Shown: in pieces, positions 1 to 12,200 of the stretch
Layout of the letters: every line of letters starts with the position of its first letter
Numbering within the stretch: position 1 is the stretch's first letter
Origin: Polytrichum commune
Taxonomy: Eukaryota; Streptophyta; Polytrichopsida; Polytrichales; Polytrichaceae
Assembly (NCBI GenBank): GCA_950295325.1
Contig: OX485803.1
Location: forward strand, 69,331,554 to 69,395,553
Direction: 5' to 3'
Length of the DNA stretch: 64,000 bases
Program-made: the position numbers and the translations under genes
Notes under the pieces: model-generated
What the model saw: only the letters and a program-made list of their open reading frames with translations
Database searches by the model: none
Told to the model about the DNA's origin: nothing

Positions 1-407
1 GTGTTCGGTTGAAGGGAAGGTTTTGGGAGTGTTGGAGTAGACATGCTCTAGAAGGGTGATACCTGACATGCAGAACCATATCAAGAGAAGAAAGAAGAGA
101 GGGAAGTTGTATTTCAGTAGCACTAAGGCATTGAAAACGAGCAGAATGGGCAGAAAGAAGGTTGCGCCTGAAAGATACGAGACAACTGGAATTAACAAAG
201 TTTTAGATTTTGAAGACGTAAGGGAGAACGCAACATTGTCGACGGTAGAAGAATATGAAGGTCCGTCAACATCCCGGGGGCGAGGATTTTAATCTCGAGG
301 AACATCGAAAGATGTGGGAACACAGTCCAACCCTGCATCCAATCCCGCATCGGAGGAGCACAGTGCGGAGGACGAGCTTGAAGAGACGAGCTTGATGGAA
401 CCGGATG

Positions 408-1722
408 GTAAGTTTATGAAACATCTACATGATTATTGTGTTCGCCTCAGACTATGTGCCGCAGTGCTACAACAACTTCGTGAGAATGATCATTCGAGTA
501 GGGCAGACAAGATTTAGGGACTGCCACGGAGGAGGCGACGGCAATGGGTTTAAGGTTTTGGGTTTTGGTTGTTTAGGGTGTTTTCCACGTCTAAGTACCA
601 TGTCTAAGTGAGGCTACTTGAAGGTGCCTGCAACGGCAGCCCCTTGGGGGTTTTTTTATTTTTAGGTTCAGTGCCCTGAAATATAGGTGTTATCTTCGAT
701 ATGGTGTAGGATGCATTTATTTTTCTGGATCTAAATACCACTGTGAGGCTGCACGAGGCTCTATTATGTTCGTGACATTTATCTTTTCAGTGAGGCTGCT
801 ATGTTGTGGGACTGCATGCAGGAGGTGCCTGCAACGATAGCCTCTTTGGGGATAATGTTTTTTAGATTTAGTCCCCTCAAATACAAGTGTTCTCTCCGAA
901 ATGGTCTAGAAGGTGTTTGGATTTAGATTTTAGGGTTGTGGGGTTGTGGGTTTAGGGGGAAGCCATGCAATGCTTTCTTAAGCCATATCTTCTAGCTGTT
1001 TCTTTGGTTTGCTTTAATATTTTTAGACATTGTAGATATTTATGTAAGCTTTCCATAAAGTCTAGAACCTCTTCATTCGGCTTTGGGATGTAGAAGTTAT
1101 GGGCTCTGCAATGGAGGGTGGTCAACTGGGAGGTATGACGTTGACGGCATTAGATTTCTAACCCATATATTCTAGGCAGTGCTTTGGTTTGGATTGAAAT
1201 TCTAGGACATTGCAGATGCTAAAGTAGGCTTTCCAACGATGTAAAAACCTCCTCATTCAGAGTTGGCATGTCAAAGTTATGGACTCTGCAATACATGGTG
1301 GTGAGCTGGGAGGAATGCCGTTGACGGCACTAGGTTTCTAACCTATAATTTCTAGGCAGTGTTTTGGTTTGGATTGCAATTCTAGGACATTGCAGATGCT
1401 AAGGTAGGCTTTCTAACGATGTAAAGAACTCCTCATTCAGAGTTGGCATCTCAAAGTTATGGGCTCTGCAATACAGGGTGGTAGGCTGGGAGGCATGCCG
1501 TTGACGGCACTAGGTTTCTAACCCATAATTTCTAGGCAGTATTTTAGTTTGGTGTGAAATTTGGCAACATTATAGATGCTAAAATAGGCTTTCTAACGAT
1601 GTAAAGAGTTTATCATTCAGAATTGGTATGTGAAAGTTATGACCTTTGTAATAGAGGCTGGGCAGTTGGGAGGATATGCCGTTTGCATGATATTGTACTT
1701 ATACGGCTTCTCTTTGATGCAG
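408..1722 (+). other. Intron 1 of the ParB/methyltransferase pseudogene
   Basis: The donor GTAAGT at 408 and the acceptor GATGCAG ending at 1722 join exon 1 (phase 1) to exon 2 and keep the frame (GAT G|TC CGC). The intron holds a diverged duplication (about 620-710 and 820-910, both containing GGTGCCTGCAACG) and a 180-bp tandem repeat. No other coding capacity was recognised. Confidence 0.55.
985..1690. repeat. 180-bp tandem repeat, about 3.7 diverged copies
   Basis: The anchor GTTATG followed by a CT(C/T)TGCAATA-like string recurs at 1097, 1277, 1457 and 1637, exactly 180 bp apart. Each unit contains CTTTCYAACGATGTAAA, a CTCATTCAGAGTTGGCAT string, a GCCGTTGACGGCA string and TTTCTAGGCAGT. 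Similarity falls towards both ends. Nucleosome-scale units of this length are typical of plant satellites, but this short array lies in an intron. Confidence 0.8.
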
Positions 1723-3339
1723 TCCGCCTTACGGATGCTGAGTTGAAGCTGAAGCTTCACGACCTCACCATTAAGGAGAGCGTTCCAACAGCTTCTCGGT
1801 TGGAGAAGCTAAAATGATAACCAAAACAGAAGGGTCGCCTTTTTATTCCCCTCTGGCGCATGATGCCTCTTCCGGTAGTGAGGCCTTCCCTCAAGAACGA
1901 TGTATCCCAGCTTGCAACATATTTTATGACCGATGGCTACATGGAGGGGAATGGATTCTTTTATGTTGCACTCGAGGACAACCATGGCCACACCAATGAT
2001 GTTACCCCGAGTGTGGTGGCGAAGTGATCACCGGAGTGGAAGGAGGTGAATGAGGAATTCGAGAAGAAACTTCTATCAGATAATGACTTGAAGGTTTTTT
2101 CTAATAAGATGTTCATGGTTTGGGATGGGAACCATCGGCTCCAAGCATGGATGCCCATCATTGAGCAGTTTCATACTCATAATATCAATTGGCATTTCTG
2201 TGTTAAGGGTGTAATTCTTAACCCAAAGGGAGACATACCCTCAGTGATAGCCGCTCTGCACGAAGTGAATTGGTAAGATCCTCATCCTTGTTGTGAATGT
2301 TTGAAGTACTCATGAATGTTTAAATATGTGTAGCATTCTTATATACATTTTGGCGTTGCAGGAAGAATTAGAAATCTTACGTGATCACGAACCTAGTACA
2401 CAAGTTATTTCGCATCCAGAATCTTGCTCCACAACCGCTGTCGTACTTCGAGGGTTTGGTCTCTCCAACTATTTTGGAGGCTGCAATGAAGAAGTAGGCT
2501 GGAAAGAATCGCACTTGGTTCACCCTCACCGTTGAAGGTCTCAATGCGGTCCTTTATCAGGTAATGTCTAACTGAAATGTTATCGTGTCATTTCATTTTC
2601 AATGGGGAATTCATAAAACTCATATCATTAATTGTTTGAACTATAGCAAAAGATTGCGGAAGCTGCACATGTTGCTGAAGACAAGTACAAGATGAAAAAT
2701 CCAGATTCTAGCAATTGGACGGATCGTAATGCAGAGGAATGGGTTAGGAAGGCCGTGAAGAAGGTCGAGGATAAGCTTGTCGTTGAGCTCAGGAAGCATT
2801 TGTTTGTTGCGGATCCTAGGCTAACTCCTGCTTTTCTAGAGGAAAAAAAAACTCATTATGAAAAGTTCGATGAACCTGAGATGCTCCAAAAAAAGTTGTA
2901 TATGCTAGCTACTTCCGCAATGCCTCCCAGGATGATGGTGAAGTGGCTCCAAAGGTGGAACTCCTCTGCGGCAATTCGGAATGCGCATCGTTTTCCAAAG
3001 GCTAGCTTCGCCGACTCCAAGTTTTCGGACTGGCTCAATCGGGCAACATGGTGGGCGCAGGTTAGTATTCATCTCACATTTCATGTTGTCATTTGATTGA
3101 CCCTTAATGAGCTCATTTGATTGCAACCAATAATACAACATTTTTGTGTGCATGGCCTCAGATAGCAGTGGAGGCTGAGGAGCTCTTTTCAGGTGTTCTC
3201 ACTGACCTTGGGGAAATTATTGACTACAATCCCGATGGCGAAGATCCGATCTTGACGATCTTCGATTACGTCGAAGCGATGAGGTGTCAGCTTAGGGAGT
3301 TTGCCTTTTTCATTGAGTTGGGTGGAGATAACGGTGCTC

Positions 3340-4912
3340 TGTGAGCCCAAAATGGTGCCCACATGGGGTGATTAACTCTTCGAAACCAATTTTAGTTTGA
3401 CTTTGATGTGTTATGATAATTCACAAAACATAAAAAGAGTGAAGTGTGGTGTGGATTTAACTTTAGGCATTAGGTGGTGTTGTGTGATTAATTCAAGGTT
3501 GATTTCAATAAGAGGATGCCTTGATTATGTGAGTAGGGGGTAAGGTGAGGCAAGGTGAGCTCCGCGGGTTAAATGCCCACTTTTGGATCCACTTTGTTAG
3601 TTTAGGAAGAAGGAAGCTTGGTAGATGGGGATTAGTTCCTACTTTGGAGGAGAGGGTTAAAGGATTGTGATTGGGGGATGCTAATCCTCTCACCCTATCC
3701 TCACCTCTCTCTCTCCCTCTCTCCCTCCCTCTCTCCCTCTTTGCTACTTAAGGTGTTTTTTCTCTCATTTGCCTCTCTCTCCATCAAGCGCTCTCAAGGG
3801 AGCAAGTCCTTAAGAGCTTGAGCCACGTGTGTAGGTTATTAGTTTTAGTGAAGTTAATTAGTTAAGCCCTATCTCTCATTGTCTCTAAAGGGGGTGAGCT
3901 CTTAGAGCTTGAGACAAGGTGTGTGAAGTAAGTAGCTCTTAGAGTAGTTGTGTGTTAGATTAGTTTAGTTCATTAGTGGTGTAGGTTAGCTCATTTAGCC
4001 CAAAGTGCAAGGAAGAAGGAATTAGTGGATGTTTTGATTAGCACCTAAGGTTGTATCATTTAAGGGGGCAGCTAACTGACTTTGCTATCAACTGCAACTC
4101 TGCTGGCCGAAGCCCAACGGGGGCAGCTAGCTTACTTGGTTATCAACTACAATCTGCTGGCCGAAGCCCAACGGGGGCAGCTAGCTGACTTGGCTATCAA
4201 CTACAATCTGCTGGCCAAAGCCCAACTGGGCAGCTAGCTGACTTTGCTATCAACTGCAACTCTGCTGGCCGAAGCCCAACTGGGCAGCTAGCTGACTTGG
4301 CTATCAAATACAACTTTACTGGCCGAGGCCAACTGGGCAGCTAGCTAATTCTACTGGGCCGAGGCAAATCTTGGATTAAGCCCGGGCTAAGCCTTCTTAG
4401 GCCTTAACTTAACGAATCAATATATAGTAACCTTAGTTGCCTCACCACAATTTAACCTTGGACCACAATAGATTATTTTAGGATATCTTAGGCCTTAGGT
4501 AAGTATTGGATTCATTAGGCTAGGTAGGGCATGTGTGATTTTTAAGTGTATTGGTGCTTAAACCATTGAGAAAAGTGTTTTTCAACACTTGAACCTATTG
4601 GTCAAAATAAATCACTTGGATTACTAATGGAGAAGGTGGAGGACATCCGCGATGGCGAAACGAAGGAGAGGATAATCAAAGGCCAAAGGGGAATATCTTT
4701 GAGAGCTTGTGTTGCCAAGGCCGCCGGTTGGACCCTTGAGAAAGCCAATGCGGCTACAAGTCAAGAGGCTACCATTAATAAACAAAGTGATTCAAAATGA
4801 CATGAATGCCTTGGGATGTGAAGGGAGCATTTTCAATACACAAACAATACATGTGATTCTCAAAACCATCACCCGGACTAGGACGCTTAAGGGGGGTGGT
4901 TTTGGCCTCACA
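3340..4912 (+). mobile_element. LTR-type insertion (solo LTR or short LTR element) in exon 5
   Basis: The insertion starts TGTGAGCCCAAAA and ends TTTTGGCCTCACA, a terminal inverted match of 12/13 with TG...CA ends. The 5-bp sequence TGCTC directly flanks both sides (3335-3339 and 4913-4917), as expected of an LTR retroelement target duplication. Removing the element plus one TGCTC joins GGT GCT C to AC AAT AAC and keeps the host frame open. No gag, pol or primer-binding site was recognised inside, so a 1573-bp solo LTR is the simplest reading. A CT-rich tract (about 3697-3745) and a 54-bp tandem repeat lie within it. Confidence 0.75.
4066..4375. repeat. 54-bp tandem repeat inside the LTR-type insertion
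   Basis: GGCAGCTA(A/G)CT recurs at 4067, 4122, 4176, 4229, 4283 and 4336, spacing 53-55 bp. Units contain a CTATCAACT(G/A)CAA string and CTGGCCGAAGCCCAAC. There are about five full copies and a partial sixth. Confidence 0.85.
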
Positions 4913-5347
4913 TGCTCACAATAACAACCCCCCGGAGAAACAACATTTTTTTGTTCAGGCTGTCCGCAAGGTTCTTTACAGGTATTTTCGGTACGTTCTC
5001 CTACCGGCCATCTCTAAGGTACCACCTTTTTTTCCTAATTACCTGGATATCCAAAGTCCAGATTCCATGTTCACTCCTGCAATTCTAAAAACATGGGATC
5101 CAATTCACTTTCACCAATGCGGGTGGTATTTGGACTGCCCGTTGAAAAAACCTCCTCCCTTTGACATTGCACTGAGGGACTCAATCCAACCTCTCTTACC
5201 TTCTCCCGTTGCCTCAGTTCCAACCTCACAGTCTCCCACACCCCCGAAAGGTGGCTCCTCCAGAAGCAAAACGGCCACTAAAGGGAGTAGGCCTCGGGGA
5301 TCCAAGCGGAAGGTTGTTGAGTTGGTTGAGGAGCCAATGGATGAAGA

Positions 5348-6351
5348 CACTACAAGAAAAAACGGTTCCGTTCCAACAGAGTTCCAACAGAATTCTGTTG
5401 ATTCTACCTGTTGATTTGGAACTCTTGATTCGGAACAATTTTAACACATATCTCTTGATTTAGGCATTCGTTAAATGTCCAAGTTATACTAGTAAAAAAA
5501 AAGTAAATTAGTAATTCCGCTCCTCACATCCCGGGCCTACACACAAACTACCAAGGACCACCTTGCCTAGCCTAGAAATGAACTTAGCCACATACCTAAC
5601 CTAGGCTAGGCCCAAGCGTGAAGTCCAAGGGTATCGAACCTTGAACCTCTTGGCTATCACGAGGAGGCCTTAGCCACCAAGCCACCACTCATCACATGAT
5701 GTGGAATGAGTATGTAAGACATTTGTATAAAGAGGCCGTAAAATTTATAATTACATAGATTACATAATTACATAATTACATAATTACATAATTATAGTAA
5801 TTACAGAAATGATTAATTACTGTAATTACTGTAATTGTTTTATTACTATAATTAGTCATTCCTGTAAATATTTTAATTATTAATATCTGTAATTACTTTA
5901 ATTAGTATTTTCTGTAATTAGTAATTATTGTAATTACTTTAATGAGTAAGTACAATAATTAGAGTAATTGCTAATTAGTAATTAAAGCTACTATAAATAG
6001 AACAAAATTACAATAATTCACAATTTACTATAATTGTAAATTTAAGTAATTAAAATAATTAAATATTGCAAATTAATCAAACTATTTAATTATTGTAAAT
6101 TATAGGAATCATAGTAATTGATTACTTCAACATAATTAGTGTTATTTAAAAATTAAAAAACAATAATTAAAATTCCTCTGCTGAAATCAACAGATAAATG
6201 ATCTTCCTCTGTTGAAATCAACAGATAAATGTTCCCTCTGTTGATTTGTGTCGCACAATGGATCCATTTCAACATTGTTTTTCCCAAATCTGTTGAAATC
6301 AACAGAAATTAGTTGATTTTATGTTGATTCGGACTGCGATTTCTTGTAGTG
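5348..6351. mobile_element. Non-autonomous CACTA (EnSpm-type) element in exon 5
   Basis: The left end is CACTACAAGAAA and the right end TTTCTTGTAGTG, perfect 12-bp inverted termini of CACTA type. A 3-bp duplication AGA flanks it (5345-5347 and 6352-6354), the size typical of CACTA elements. Subterminal regions carry repeated TGTTGATT/AATCAACA motifs. The middle is very AT-rich, with (ATAATTAC)n-like runs around 5755-5800. At 1004 bp and without transposase it is a deletion or MITE-like derivative. Excision with one AGA gives GAT GAA GAT ATT CGT, in frame with the host gene. Confidence 0.9.
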
Positions 6352-8262
6352 AGATATTCGTGCAACAGGTAGTGATATCGGTGTTCCAGATGTTGAACTT
6401 GCAGAGCCTCTCAACTCTCATCCTCCACGTGCACCTGCTCCGAAGCGTATTCACCTCGAAGCTCCTAGTCAAGCCAAGACGATCAGGTTTGTCCCACCTG
6501 CGGTGAAGGCAATGTTGTCCTCCCAGGCGTGGACCTCCTCCTCTGCTTCTCCTCGGGTTCTCATACTCAATGACTCGTTCCACGGAATGTTGGATTATAA
6601 GGCAAAAAACAACAAATTCCCTTCCACGTACGATGACATGGTTGCTTTTCTGAGTGAGGTACATATCCAGCTTCATTCCCATTCAATTTAGCTAGCATGC
6701 CCCTAATCACCAATTAATTCTCTACTAAACGCTATGGTTGTTTTGAAACAAAGGTTGGAGCATCCAGGGAATTCTTCTTTTCAGGCAAGGTGGTGCAGAA
6801 GGGTGCGGTGGACCTCATTATTGCAGAGTATCCCGATGGTTTGCCTATCCCTGGCGTTTCCGAATTCCCAGGGCAAGTTCCAAATTGGAATAAGCAAGTT
6901 CCAAACTTCATCAAGTTCATCATTGGGTTTTGTCAAGGCTATCTTCATGACGACGGGGCTCTACTTCTATTTTATCCTGACAGCGTGCAAATCAAGAAGG
7001 AGGTCTTGAGCTTTCTCTACAACAACAATCTAGAGGTCAAGGAGGAATGGACCGTCGTTAATTCTCTCCACCTCACTCACCCTATGCATAACTCCAAGCG
7101 GGTCCGTAATTTTAACCATTTTCAACATATGTATGTGTATTTGTTGGGTTTTGTTAAGGCAGCCATATATTAGGGGCAGATGTTGTGGTTTCTGATATGT
7201 GCTTCGGCAGCATATGTATGTGAATGTGCCGAGTTAAGGGGAAGGCAGCCTTAGATTAGGGGCAAATATTGTGGTTTTTGATTTGAGGTTAGACTGTATA
7301 TTGATGTGAATCTGCTCTTCAAGTTCTTAGTCCTTCATGACTAGAATCACATTGCTAACAATTCGGGCATATGGTTGTTGTCCAGACTCTGAAATTCAAA
7401 GCGATTGTGCTGGTTCGGTCTTTCTCCACACCTTTGGTTAGGCAACCGAAGGAGTTTGTCATTTCTTCTAGTGACGAGTTTGAGGATGTTGACCTTGCAA
7501 GTGATGACGTTCTTTTCAACATTATCACCGTTGATATTGCACTCAAGCGCAAGGACGGTGACAAATTCTGGAGGGGCCCTAAAGAGAAGGCAATGTCCTT
7601 GCTTCAGCTTCTAATCAGTGGCCTTAGCCCTCCAAGGGGGATTATATGTGACCTCACTGCTGGAACTGGTATGAGTATTTTGTTCAACATTCTTATCTCT
7701 CAAGACTTAGGCAATTCAATCACATGCGACTAATTCATTTATTTCGGTCTTTGTAGGTGCCTCGATTCTTGCAGCATAATCTTCTAACAGGGCAATAGTG
7801 GCACTTGAGGGAGACAAGGAATTGTACGAAGAACTCCTGCAGCCACTTTAGGTCGCAGGGTCGGACTCTCAGGGGGTCGATCCAACCCACTTTGTAGACC
7901 TTGACGATGACGACGATACCCTCCCTCAACAGGGTGCAGTTAATCTATGTGAGTAAGTCTTTTGTCATTTTAAACTTATTTTTCGAATATGTTGCATTTA
8001 ATTTGAAGGATTTAAACAATCGTCATTTGTCCTTTGTTGGTGCAGTCTGATGGTTCAAGGCCGACGCTCACTAGACTACGGTTCACCTCCTAGTTCTAGC
8101 ATGCGACTTCCTTGTTATGCAGAGGATATGGCAGTAGCTTATGCCAATAACTCCTCCCCTAGTTCTAGTGCCTCTTCTAGTCCACGTCTGAGATACGATC
8201 CTAGAGTACTCAGATTCATAGATCAGAGTGCTTCGGAGAGTGAGGATGAGTTTATTCCCTGA

Positions 8263-9228
8263 CCTCCATTTTGTATTGGATTTTATTATTCTATGATATG
8301 TACTCCTTTGCATTTGAATCTAGTTTATTTAAGATGATGGCACATGATTATTAAATACGAGGCACCGTTTTTATTAAAACACCCAAATTGAAGATAATCA
8401 TTGTATAATCTGATGTCGTCCATTTAAACGAATTTAAATGCACGATCCAACTAAATACAAAGTTCAAGTAATCCACTTAGAGAGTGACACCACATTCATA
8501 GTTAAACATATTACAGTGTTAATGTAAACGAAGGGATTAATCTAATCGGATAGTTAAAGTAATTGCAACGTTATCATAATTCAGAATTTAACCTAATTAC
8601 TTCATTGATAGAATTGCAGATATAATGCAATAGCATTGTGATCTCTAGAATTAAATTCTTTCCATATATCAATTAAGTGTGGATTTTGATTAGTTTCAGT
8701 ACGTATTTCATCATGCGAGCTAGAGTACATGCCACAATATTAATATTTTAACTAAATCAACAACCTTTTAGGGTTATTCACCAGTTAAGTGGCCACCTCA
8801 AGAGGCCCCTATTCAAGGTTATTCTCTTTACTTTCGGATTATGACCATAGGCATTGTGTTTATTGAGGTGCCCTACCCTCTATATAGTTTTTTAATGTAT
8901 TCTGAAGTTACTATGTTTTCTGAATGTTAGTACACGTGATTGGATATTGTATTGATGACGTCATGCTCATGCAAGCCCTAATTTTGTATTTCATTAAAAT
9001 ATTTCTATGTTTCAAAAACCTATAAACGTTATGAATGGGAAAATGTTGGCCTATCTCCACGGTAATAGAGTACCTTAATCCTAAATTTTTCTAAAAATAG
9101 TTCAAATATATTCCCTAAATCCCGCGGATATAGGTGCATTTTTCCTCTCAATTCATGTCTCAAATTATGTTTTCCGCTCTCCGCTCTCTGCTCTCCGCTC
9201 TCCGCTCGCATACTAACTTTCCCCTGCA
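8263..9228. other. Gene-free stretch between the ParB pseudogene and the chromovirus
   Basis: AT-rich DNA that probably includes the 3' UTR of the upstream pseudogene. Just before the gag start lies a tandem run of GCTCTCC/GCTCTCT (about 9174-9206). No LTR matching 13760-15490 and no tRNA primer-binding site were found here. Confidence 0.5.
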
Positions 9229-12200
9229 ATGGGGGAGGAAGTGGAGGAATCCCGTGAAAGGGATCCCGTAAACCTCGAAGAAAATTCGGAGGCTAGAATA
9301 CCAAATGCACCGGAAAACTTGGACGGTGGTGATGTTGGATTAAAGTTCCAACTCAAAATGCTTGAATTCATGGACTCCGTGAATCAAGAACTCAAGCGTG
9401 GCAAGGACGAGAGGGCCCGACAAGACAAAATGATCGAGCTCCTCATAATGCAAGGCACTAGGCCTTCTTCTTCAACAAAAAAATTGGCGAAGGTTAATAT
9501 GCCAAGTACATTTTCGGGCCTTGGCAAGGCGAGGAAGGTCAAAGAATTTTTGTTGGAGATGGATAATTATTACGATATCCAAAGGCCCGACGAGGACGAT
9601 AAGGTCTCTATAGCAGTGACCTTTCTAAAAGATCATGCACTTCAATGGTGGACAAGCAAAAGGAGCAAGAGCCCGAGGTGGCGGCAAGCTTGACTTGGAT
9701 CGGCTTCAAGGAATTGCTCGTTGATAGGTTCACGCCCGAATACCAAGAATTGCGGGAGGGTATGAACTTGGTGCAAATGAGGCACACGGGGTCTCTTAAG
9801 GCCTACGTGCGCGATTTTAATGCCCAAATGAATGCGACACCTAAAATGGACGAATTCGCTAAGAAATGCATTTTCTTAGGTGGGCTACAAAAGTGGGTAG
9901 TAGACGCCTTGTTCAAATTTCTGAAGCTTCCCGAAGACGTGGCGGGGATCATTAAGATTGCGGAGAGAATTGAAGCCGATGCCCCCGAAAGGAAATCAAG
10001 CGGCCCCGCACAACAAGGCGGCTCGAGCCGAAATATGTCCCGAGGTAAGGAGCGCAAGAAGTTTGGGCCATCCAACCAATTCAAGGGACAAGCCGACGGG
10101 ACAAATGCCAACAAGGGTAGCCACCAAGGAGGAAAACCACCCAATGGCGGAATGAAAGGTGGCGACATGAAAGACAAGCGGTGCCACAAATGTGGCAAAT
10201 TTGGTCATTTTCAAGCGGCGTGCCCCGACAACAAGGTGAGTGTCAAGGCAAATCGTGGTTGTGCCGCCGACCAAATGCTAGAAGGTGGTTTTGTGGCCAA
10301 GGCTAGTAGCCTTAGGCCACGGCCAAGTCTTTTGTACCTTGAGGCCGAAATCGATGGTCGGAATGTCTCATGTTTGGTTGATACAGGGGCAACGCACTCC
10401 TTTATGAGCCCGAAGCTCGCCAAGGAGTTGGGCTTGCCAACAAGTAGAGCGGGCAAGCCCATTAACGTGCGGTTTGCAAAGGGCGAGCCGCACGAGACAA
10501 AGGAGGTGGCGTTGAATGTGAATTTAAAGTGTGGGACGTTCGAGTTTAAGGAGAATTTCACACTTTGTGAAATGGATGAGGTGGACCTCATTTTGGGGGA
10601 CACCTTCTTCGAGACTCACACGGTGGATGTGAGGCGTAAGCCGGTGCGGCTTGTGGTTCGCCGTAATGGCAAAGAGGTCATTTTGAAGTTGACGAGAACT
10701 CCTATGGCGGGAGGAGGCAAGTTGAATTTGGTCTCGATAGACCAAATGTGCAATGAGCAAATGGTGGTGTTGGTTCGAATGGAGCAATTCCTAAGAGCTC
10801 ACGAGAAGGCTAGAAACGATGGGCCTCAACCAAAGCACATTCGCGAGGTGTTGGAGAGGCACAAGGATGTACTCACCAACGAGTTGCCGCAAGAGTTACC
10901 GCCAACAAGAGAGGTTGATCATAAGATCGAAGTGATCCCGGGGTCCGAGCCACCATCCAAGGCACCTTATTGATTGAATCAAAAGGAGTTGCTAGAATTG
11001 AAGAAACAACTCAACGACTTGCTATCGAGAGGCTACATTAGGCCGAGCAAATCACCATATGGAGCTCCGGTGCTCTTTATAGATAATAAAGATGGCAAGC
11101 TACGCATGTGTATCGACTATAGGGCCTTGAATAAGGTGACCATCAAAAACAACTATCCGCTACCTCGGATTGATGATCTTTTCGACCGGTTGGCGGGGGC
11201 TAAGTATTTTAGCCGGATAGATCTAAAATCGGGGTACTATCAAATTCGAATTGCGGAGGGAGATGTGGACAAGACCGCGTGCCGCACAAGGTATGGGTCC
11301 TACGAATTTTTGGTGATGCCCTTCGGATTGTGTAATGCGCCCTCGACATTCACAACCCTTATGAACACCATTTTTCGAGAGGAAATGGATGACTTCGTGA
11401 TAGTCTACATCGACGACATCTTGGTGTATTCCAAGACGGCGGAGGAACACGCACGCCACCTTGAGGTGGTGCTTCAAAAGCTAAAGGACAACAAGTTGTA
11501 TGCCAACGAGGAGAAAAGTGACTTTGCTCGACAAGAAATTGAGTTTTAGGCCATGTGGTGATGAGGGAGGGAATTAAGCCGGACATGAAAAAGGTAAAGG
11601 CAATTCAAGAGTGGAAGCGGCTGTCCACTCAAAAGGGACTTAGGTCATTCCTTGGCCTAGCCAACTACTACCTCCGCTTCATTCGAGATTTTTCTAAGGT
11701 TGCTAGGCCTTTGTCCGACTTGTTAAAGAAGGGGGTATCCCAAGAGTGGGATGAACCTTGTCACCAAGCCTTTCGGGAACTCAAGAGCAAGTTGTCTTCG
11801 CCACCCGTGCTTAAGTTTCCAGAGTTTGACAAGCCTTTTGAAGTGCATACGGATGCGAGTGATTTCGCCATTGGTGGAGTGTTGATGCAAGATGGACGGC
11901 CCATTGCTTATGAAAACAAGAAGCTTGATGGTTGTCAAAGGAGATGGCCGACTCATGAAAAAGAACTCTTTGCCGTAGTGCATTGCTTGAAGACGTGGCA
12001 ACACTATTTGGGGTTGCACAAGACCAAGGTGTACACGGACAATGTGTCCTTGAAGTATTTTGAGACACAAGCGCAAGTAAGCGCCAAGCAATTGCGGTGG
12101 CACGATACTTTGGCGCTTATGAATGTGGAGTTGATCCACAAACCGGGCTGTGACAATGTGGTGCCGGACGCGCTAAGTAGACGGGAGGAGTTCCAAGCAA

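Larger units (their letters stand above)
1..8262 (+). pseudogene. ParB-like / N4-N6 DNA methyltransferase-like protein, disrupted multi-exon gene (5' end outside window)
   Basis: Nine exons join in phase at GT-AG sites: <1-407, 1723-2272, 2362-2560, 2647-3060, 3162-6653 (two insertions inside), 6785-7101, 7386-7668, 7757-7952, 8046-8262. Exon 1 is basic (KRRKKRGKLYF). Exon 2 carries a ParB/sulfiredoxin-type motif, VWDGNHRLQAW (about 2117-2149). Exon 5 has a Ser/Pro linker and then the start of a methyltransferase fold (VLILNDSF, about 6560). Exon 6 has a motif IV position reading DLIIAEYPDG. Exons 7-8 carry WRGPKEKAMSLLQLL and the AdoMet motif I CDLTAGTG, followed by AIVALEGDKELYEELL. Motif IV before motif I is the order of beta-class N4/N6 aminomethyltransferases. 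Exon 9 ends ESEDEFIP, stop. In-frame stops: 38, 290, 1815, 1818, 2025, 2369, 2495, 7777, 7849. No frameshift was found across the inferred junctions. ParB-methylase fusions are known from phages and plasmids; the plant role is unknown. Confidence 0.7.

Noticed and set aside
3340..4912. A normal 1.57-kb intron using GTGAGC at 3341 as donor
   Set aside because: The TG...CA termini, 5-bp duplication and uninterrupted frame at 4918 fit insertion better, and no acceptor is needed.
5620..5660. tRNA-like T-loop string (GGGTATCGAACC)
   Set aside because: No cloverleaf can be drawn around it. It lies inside the CACTA element.
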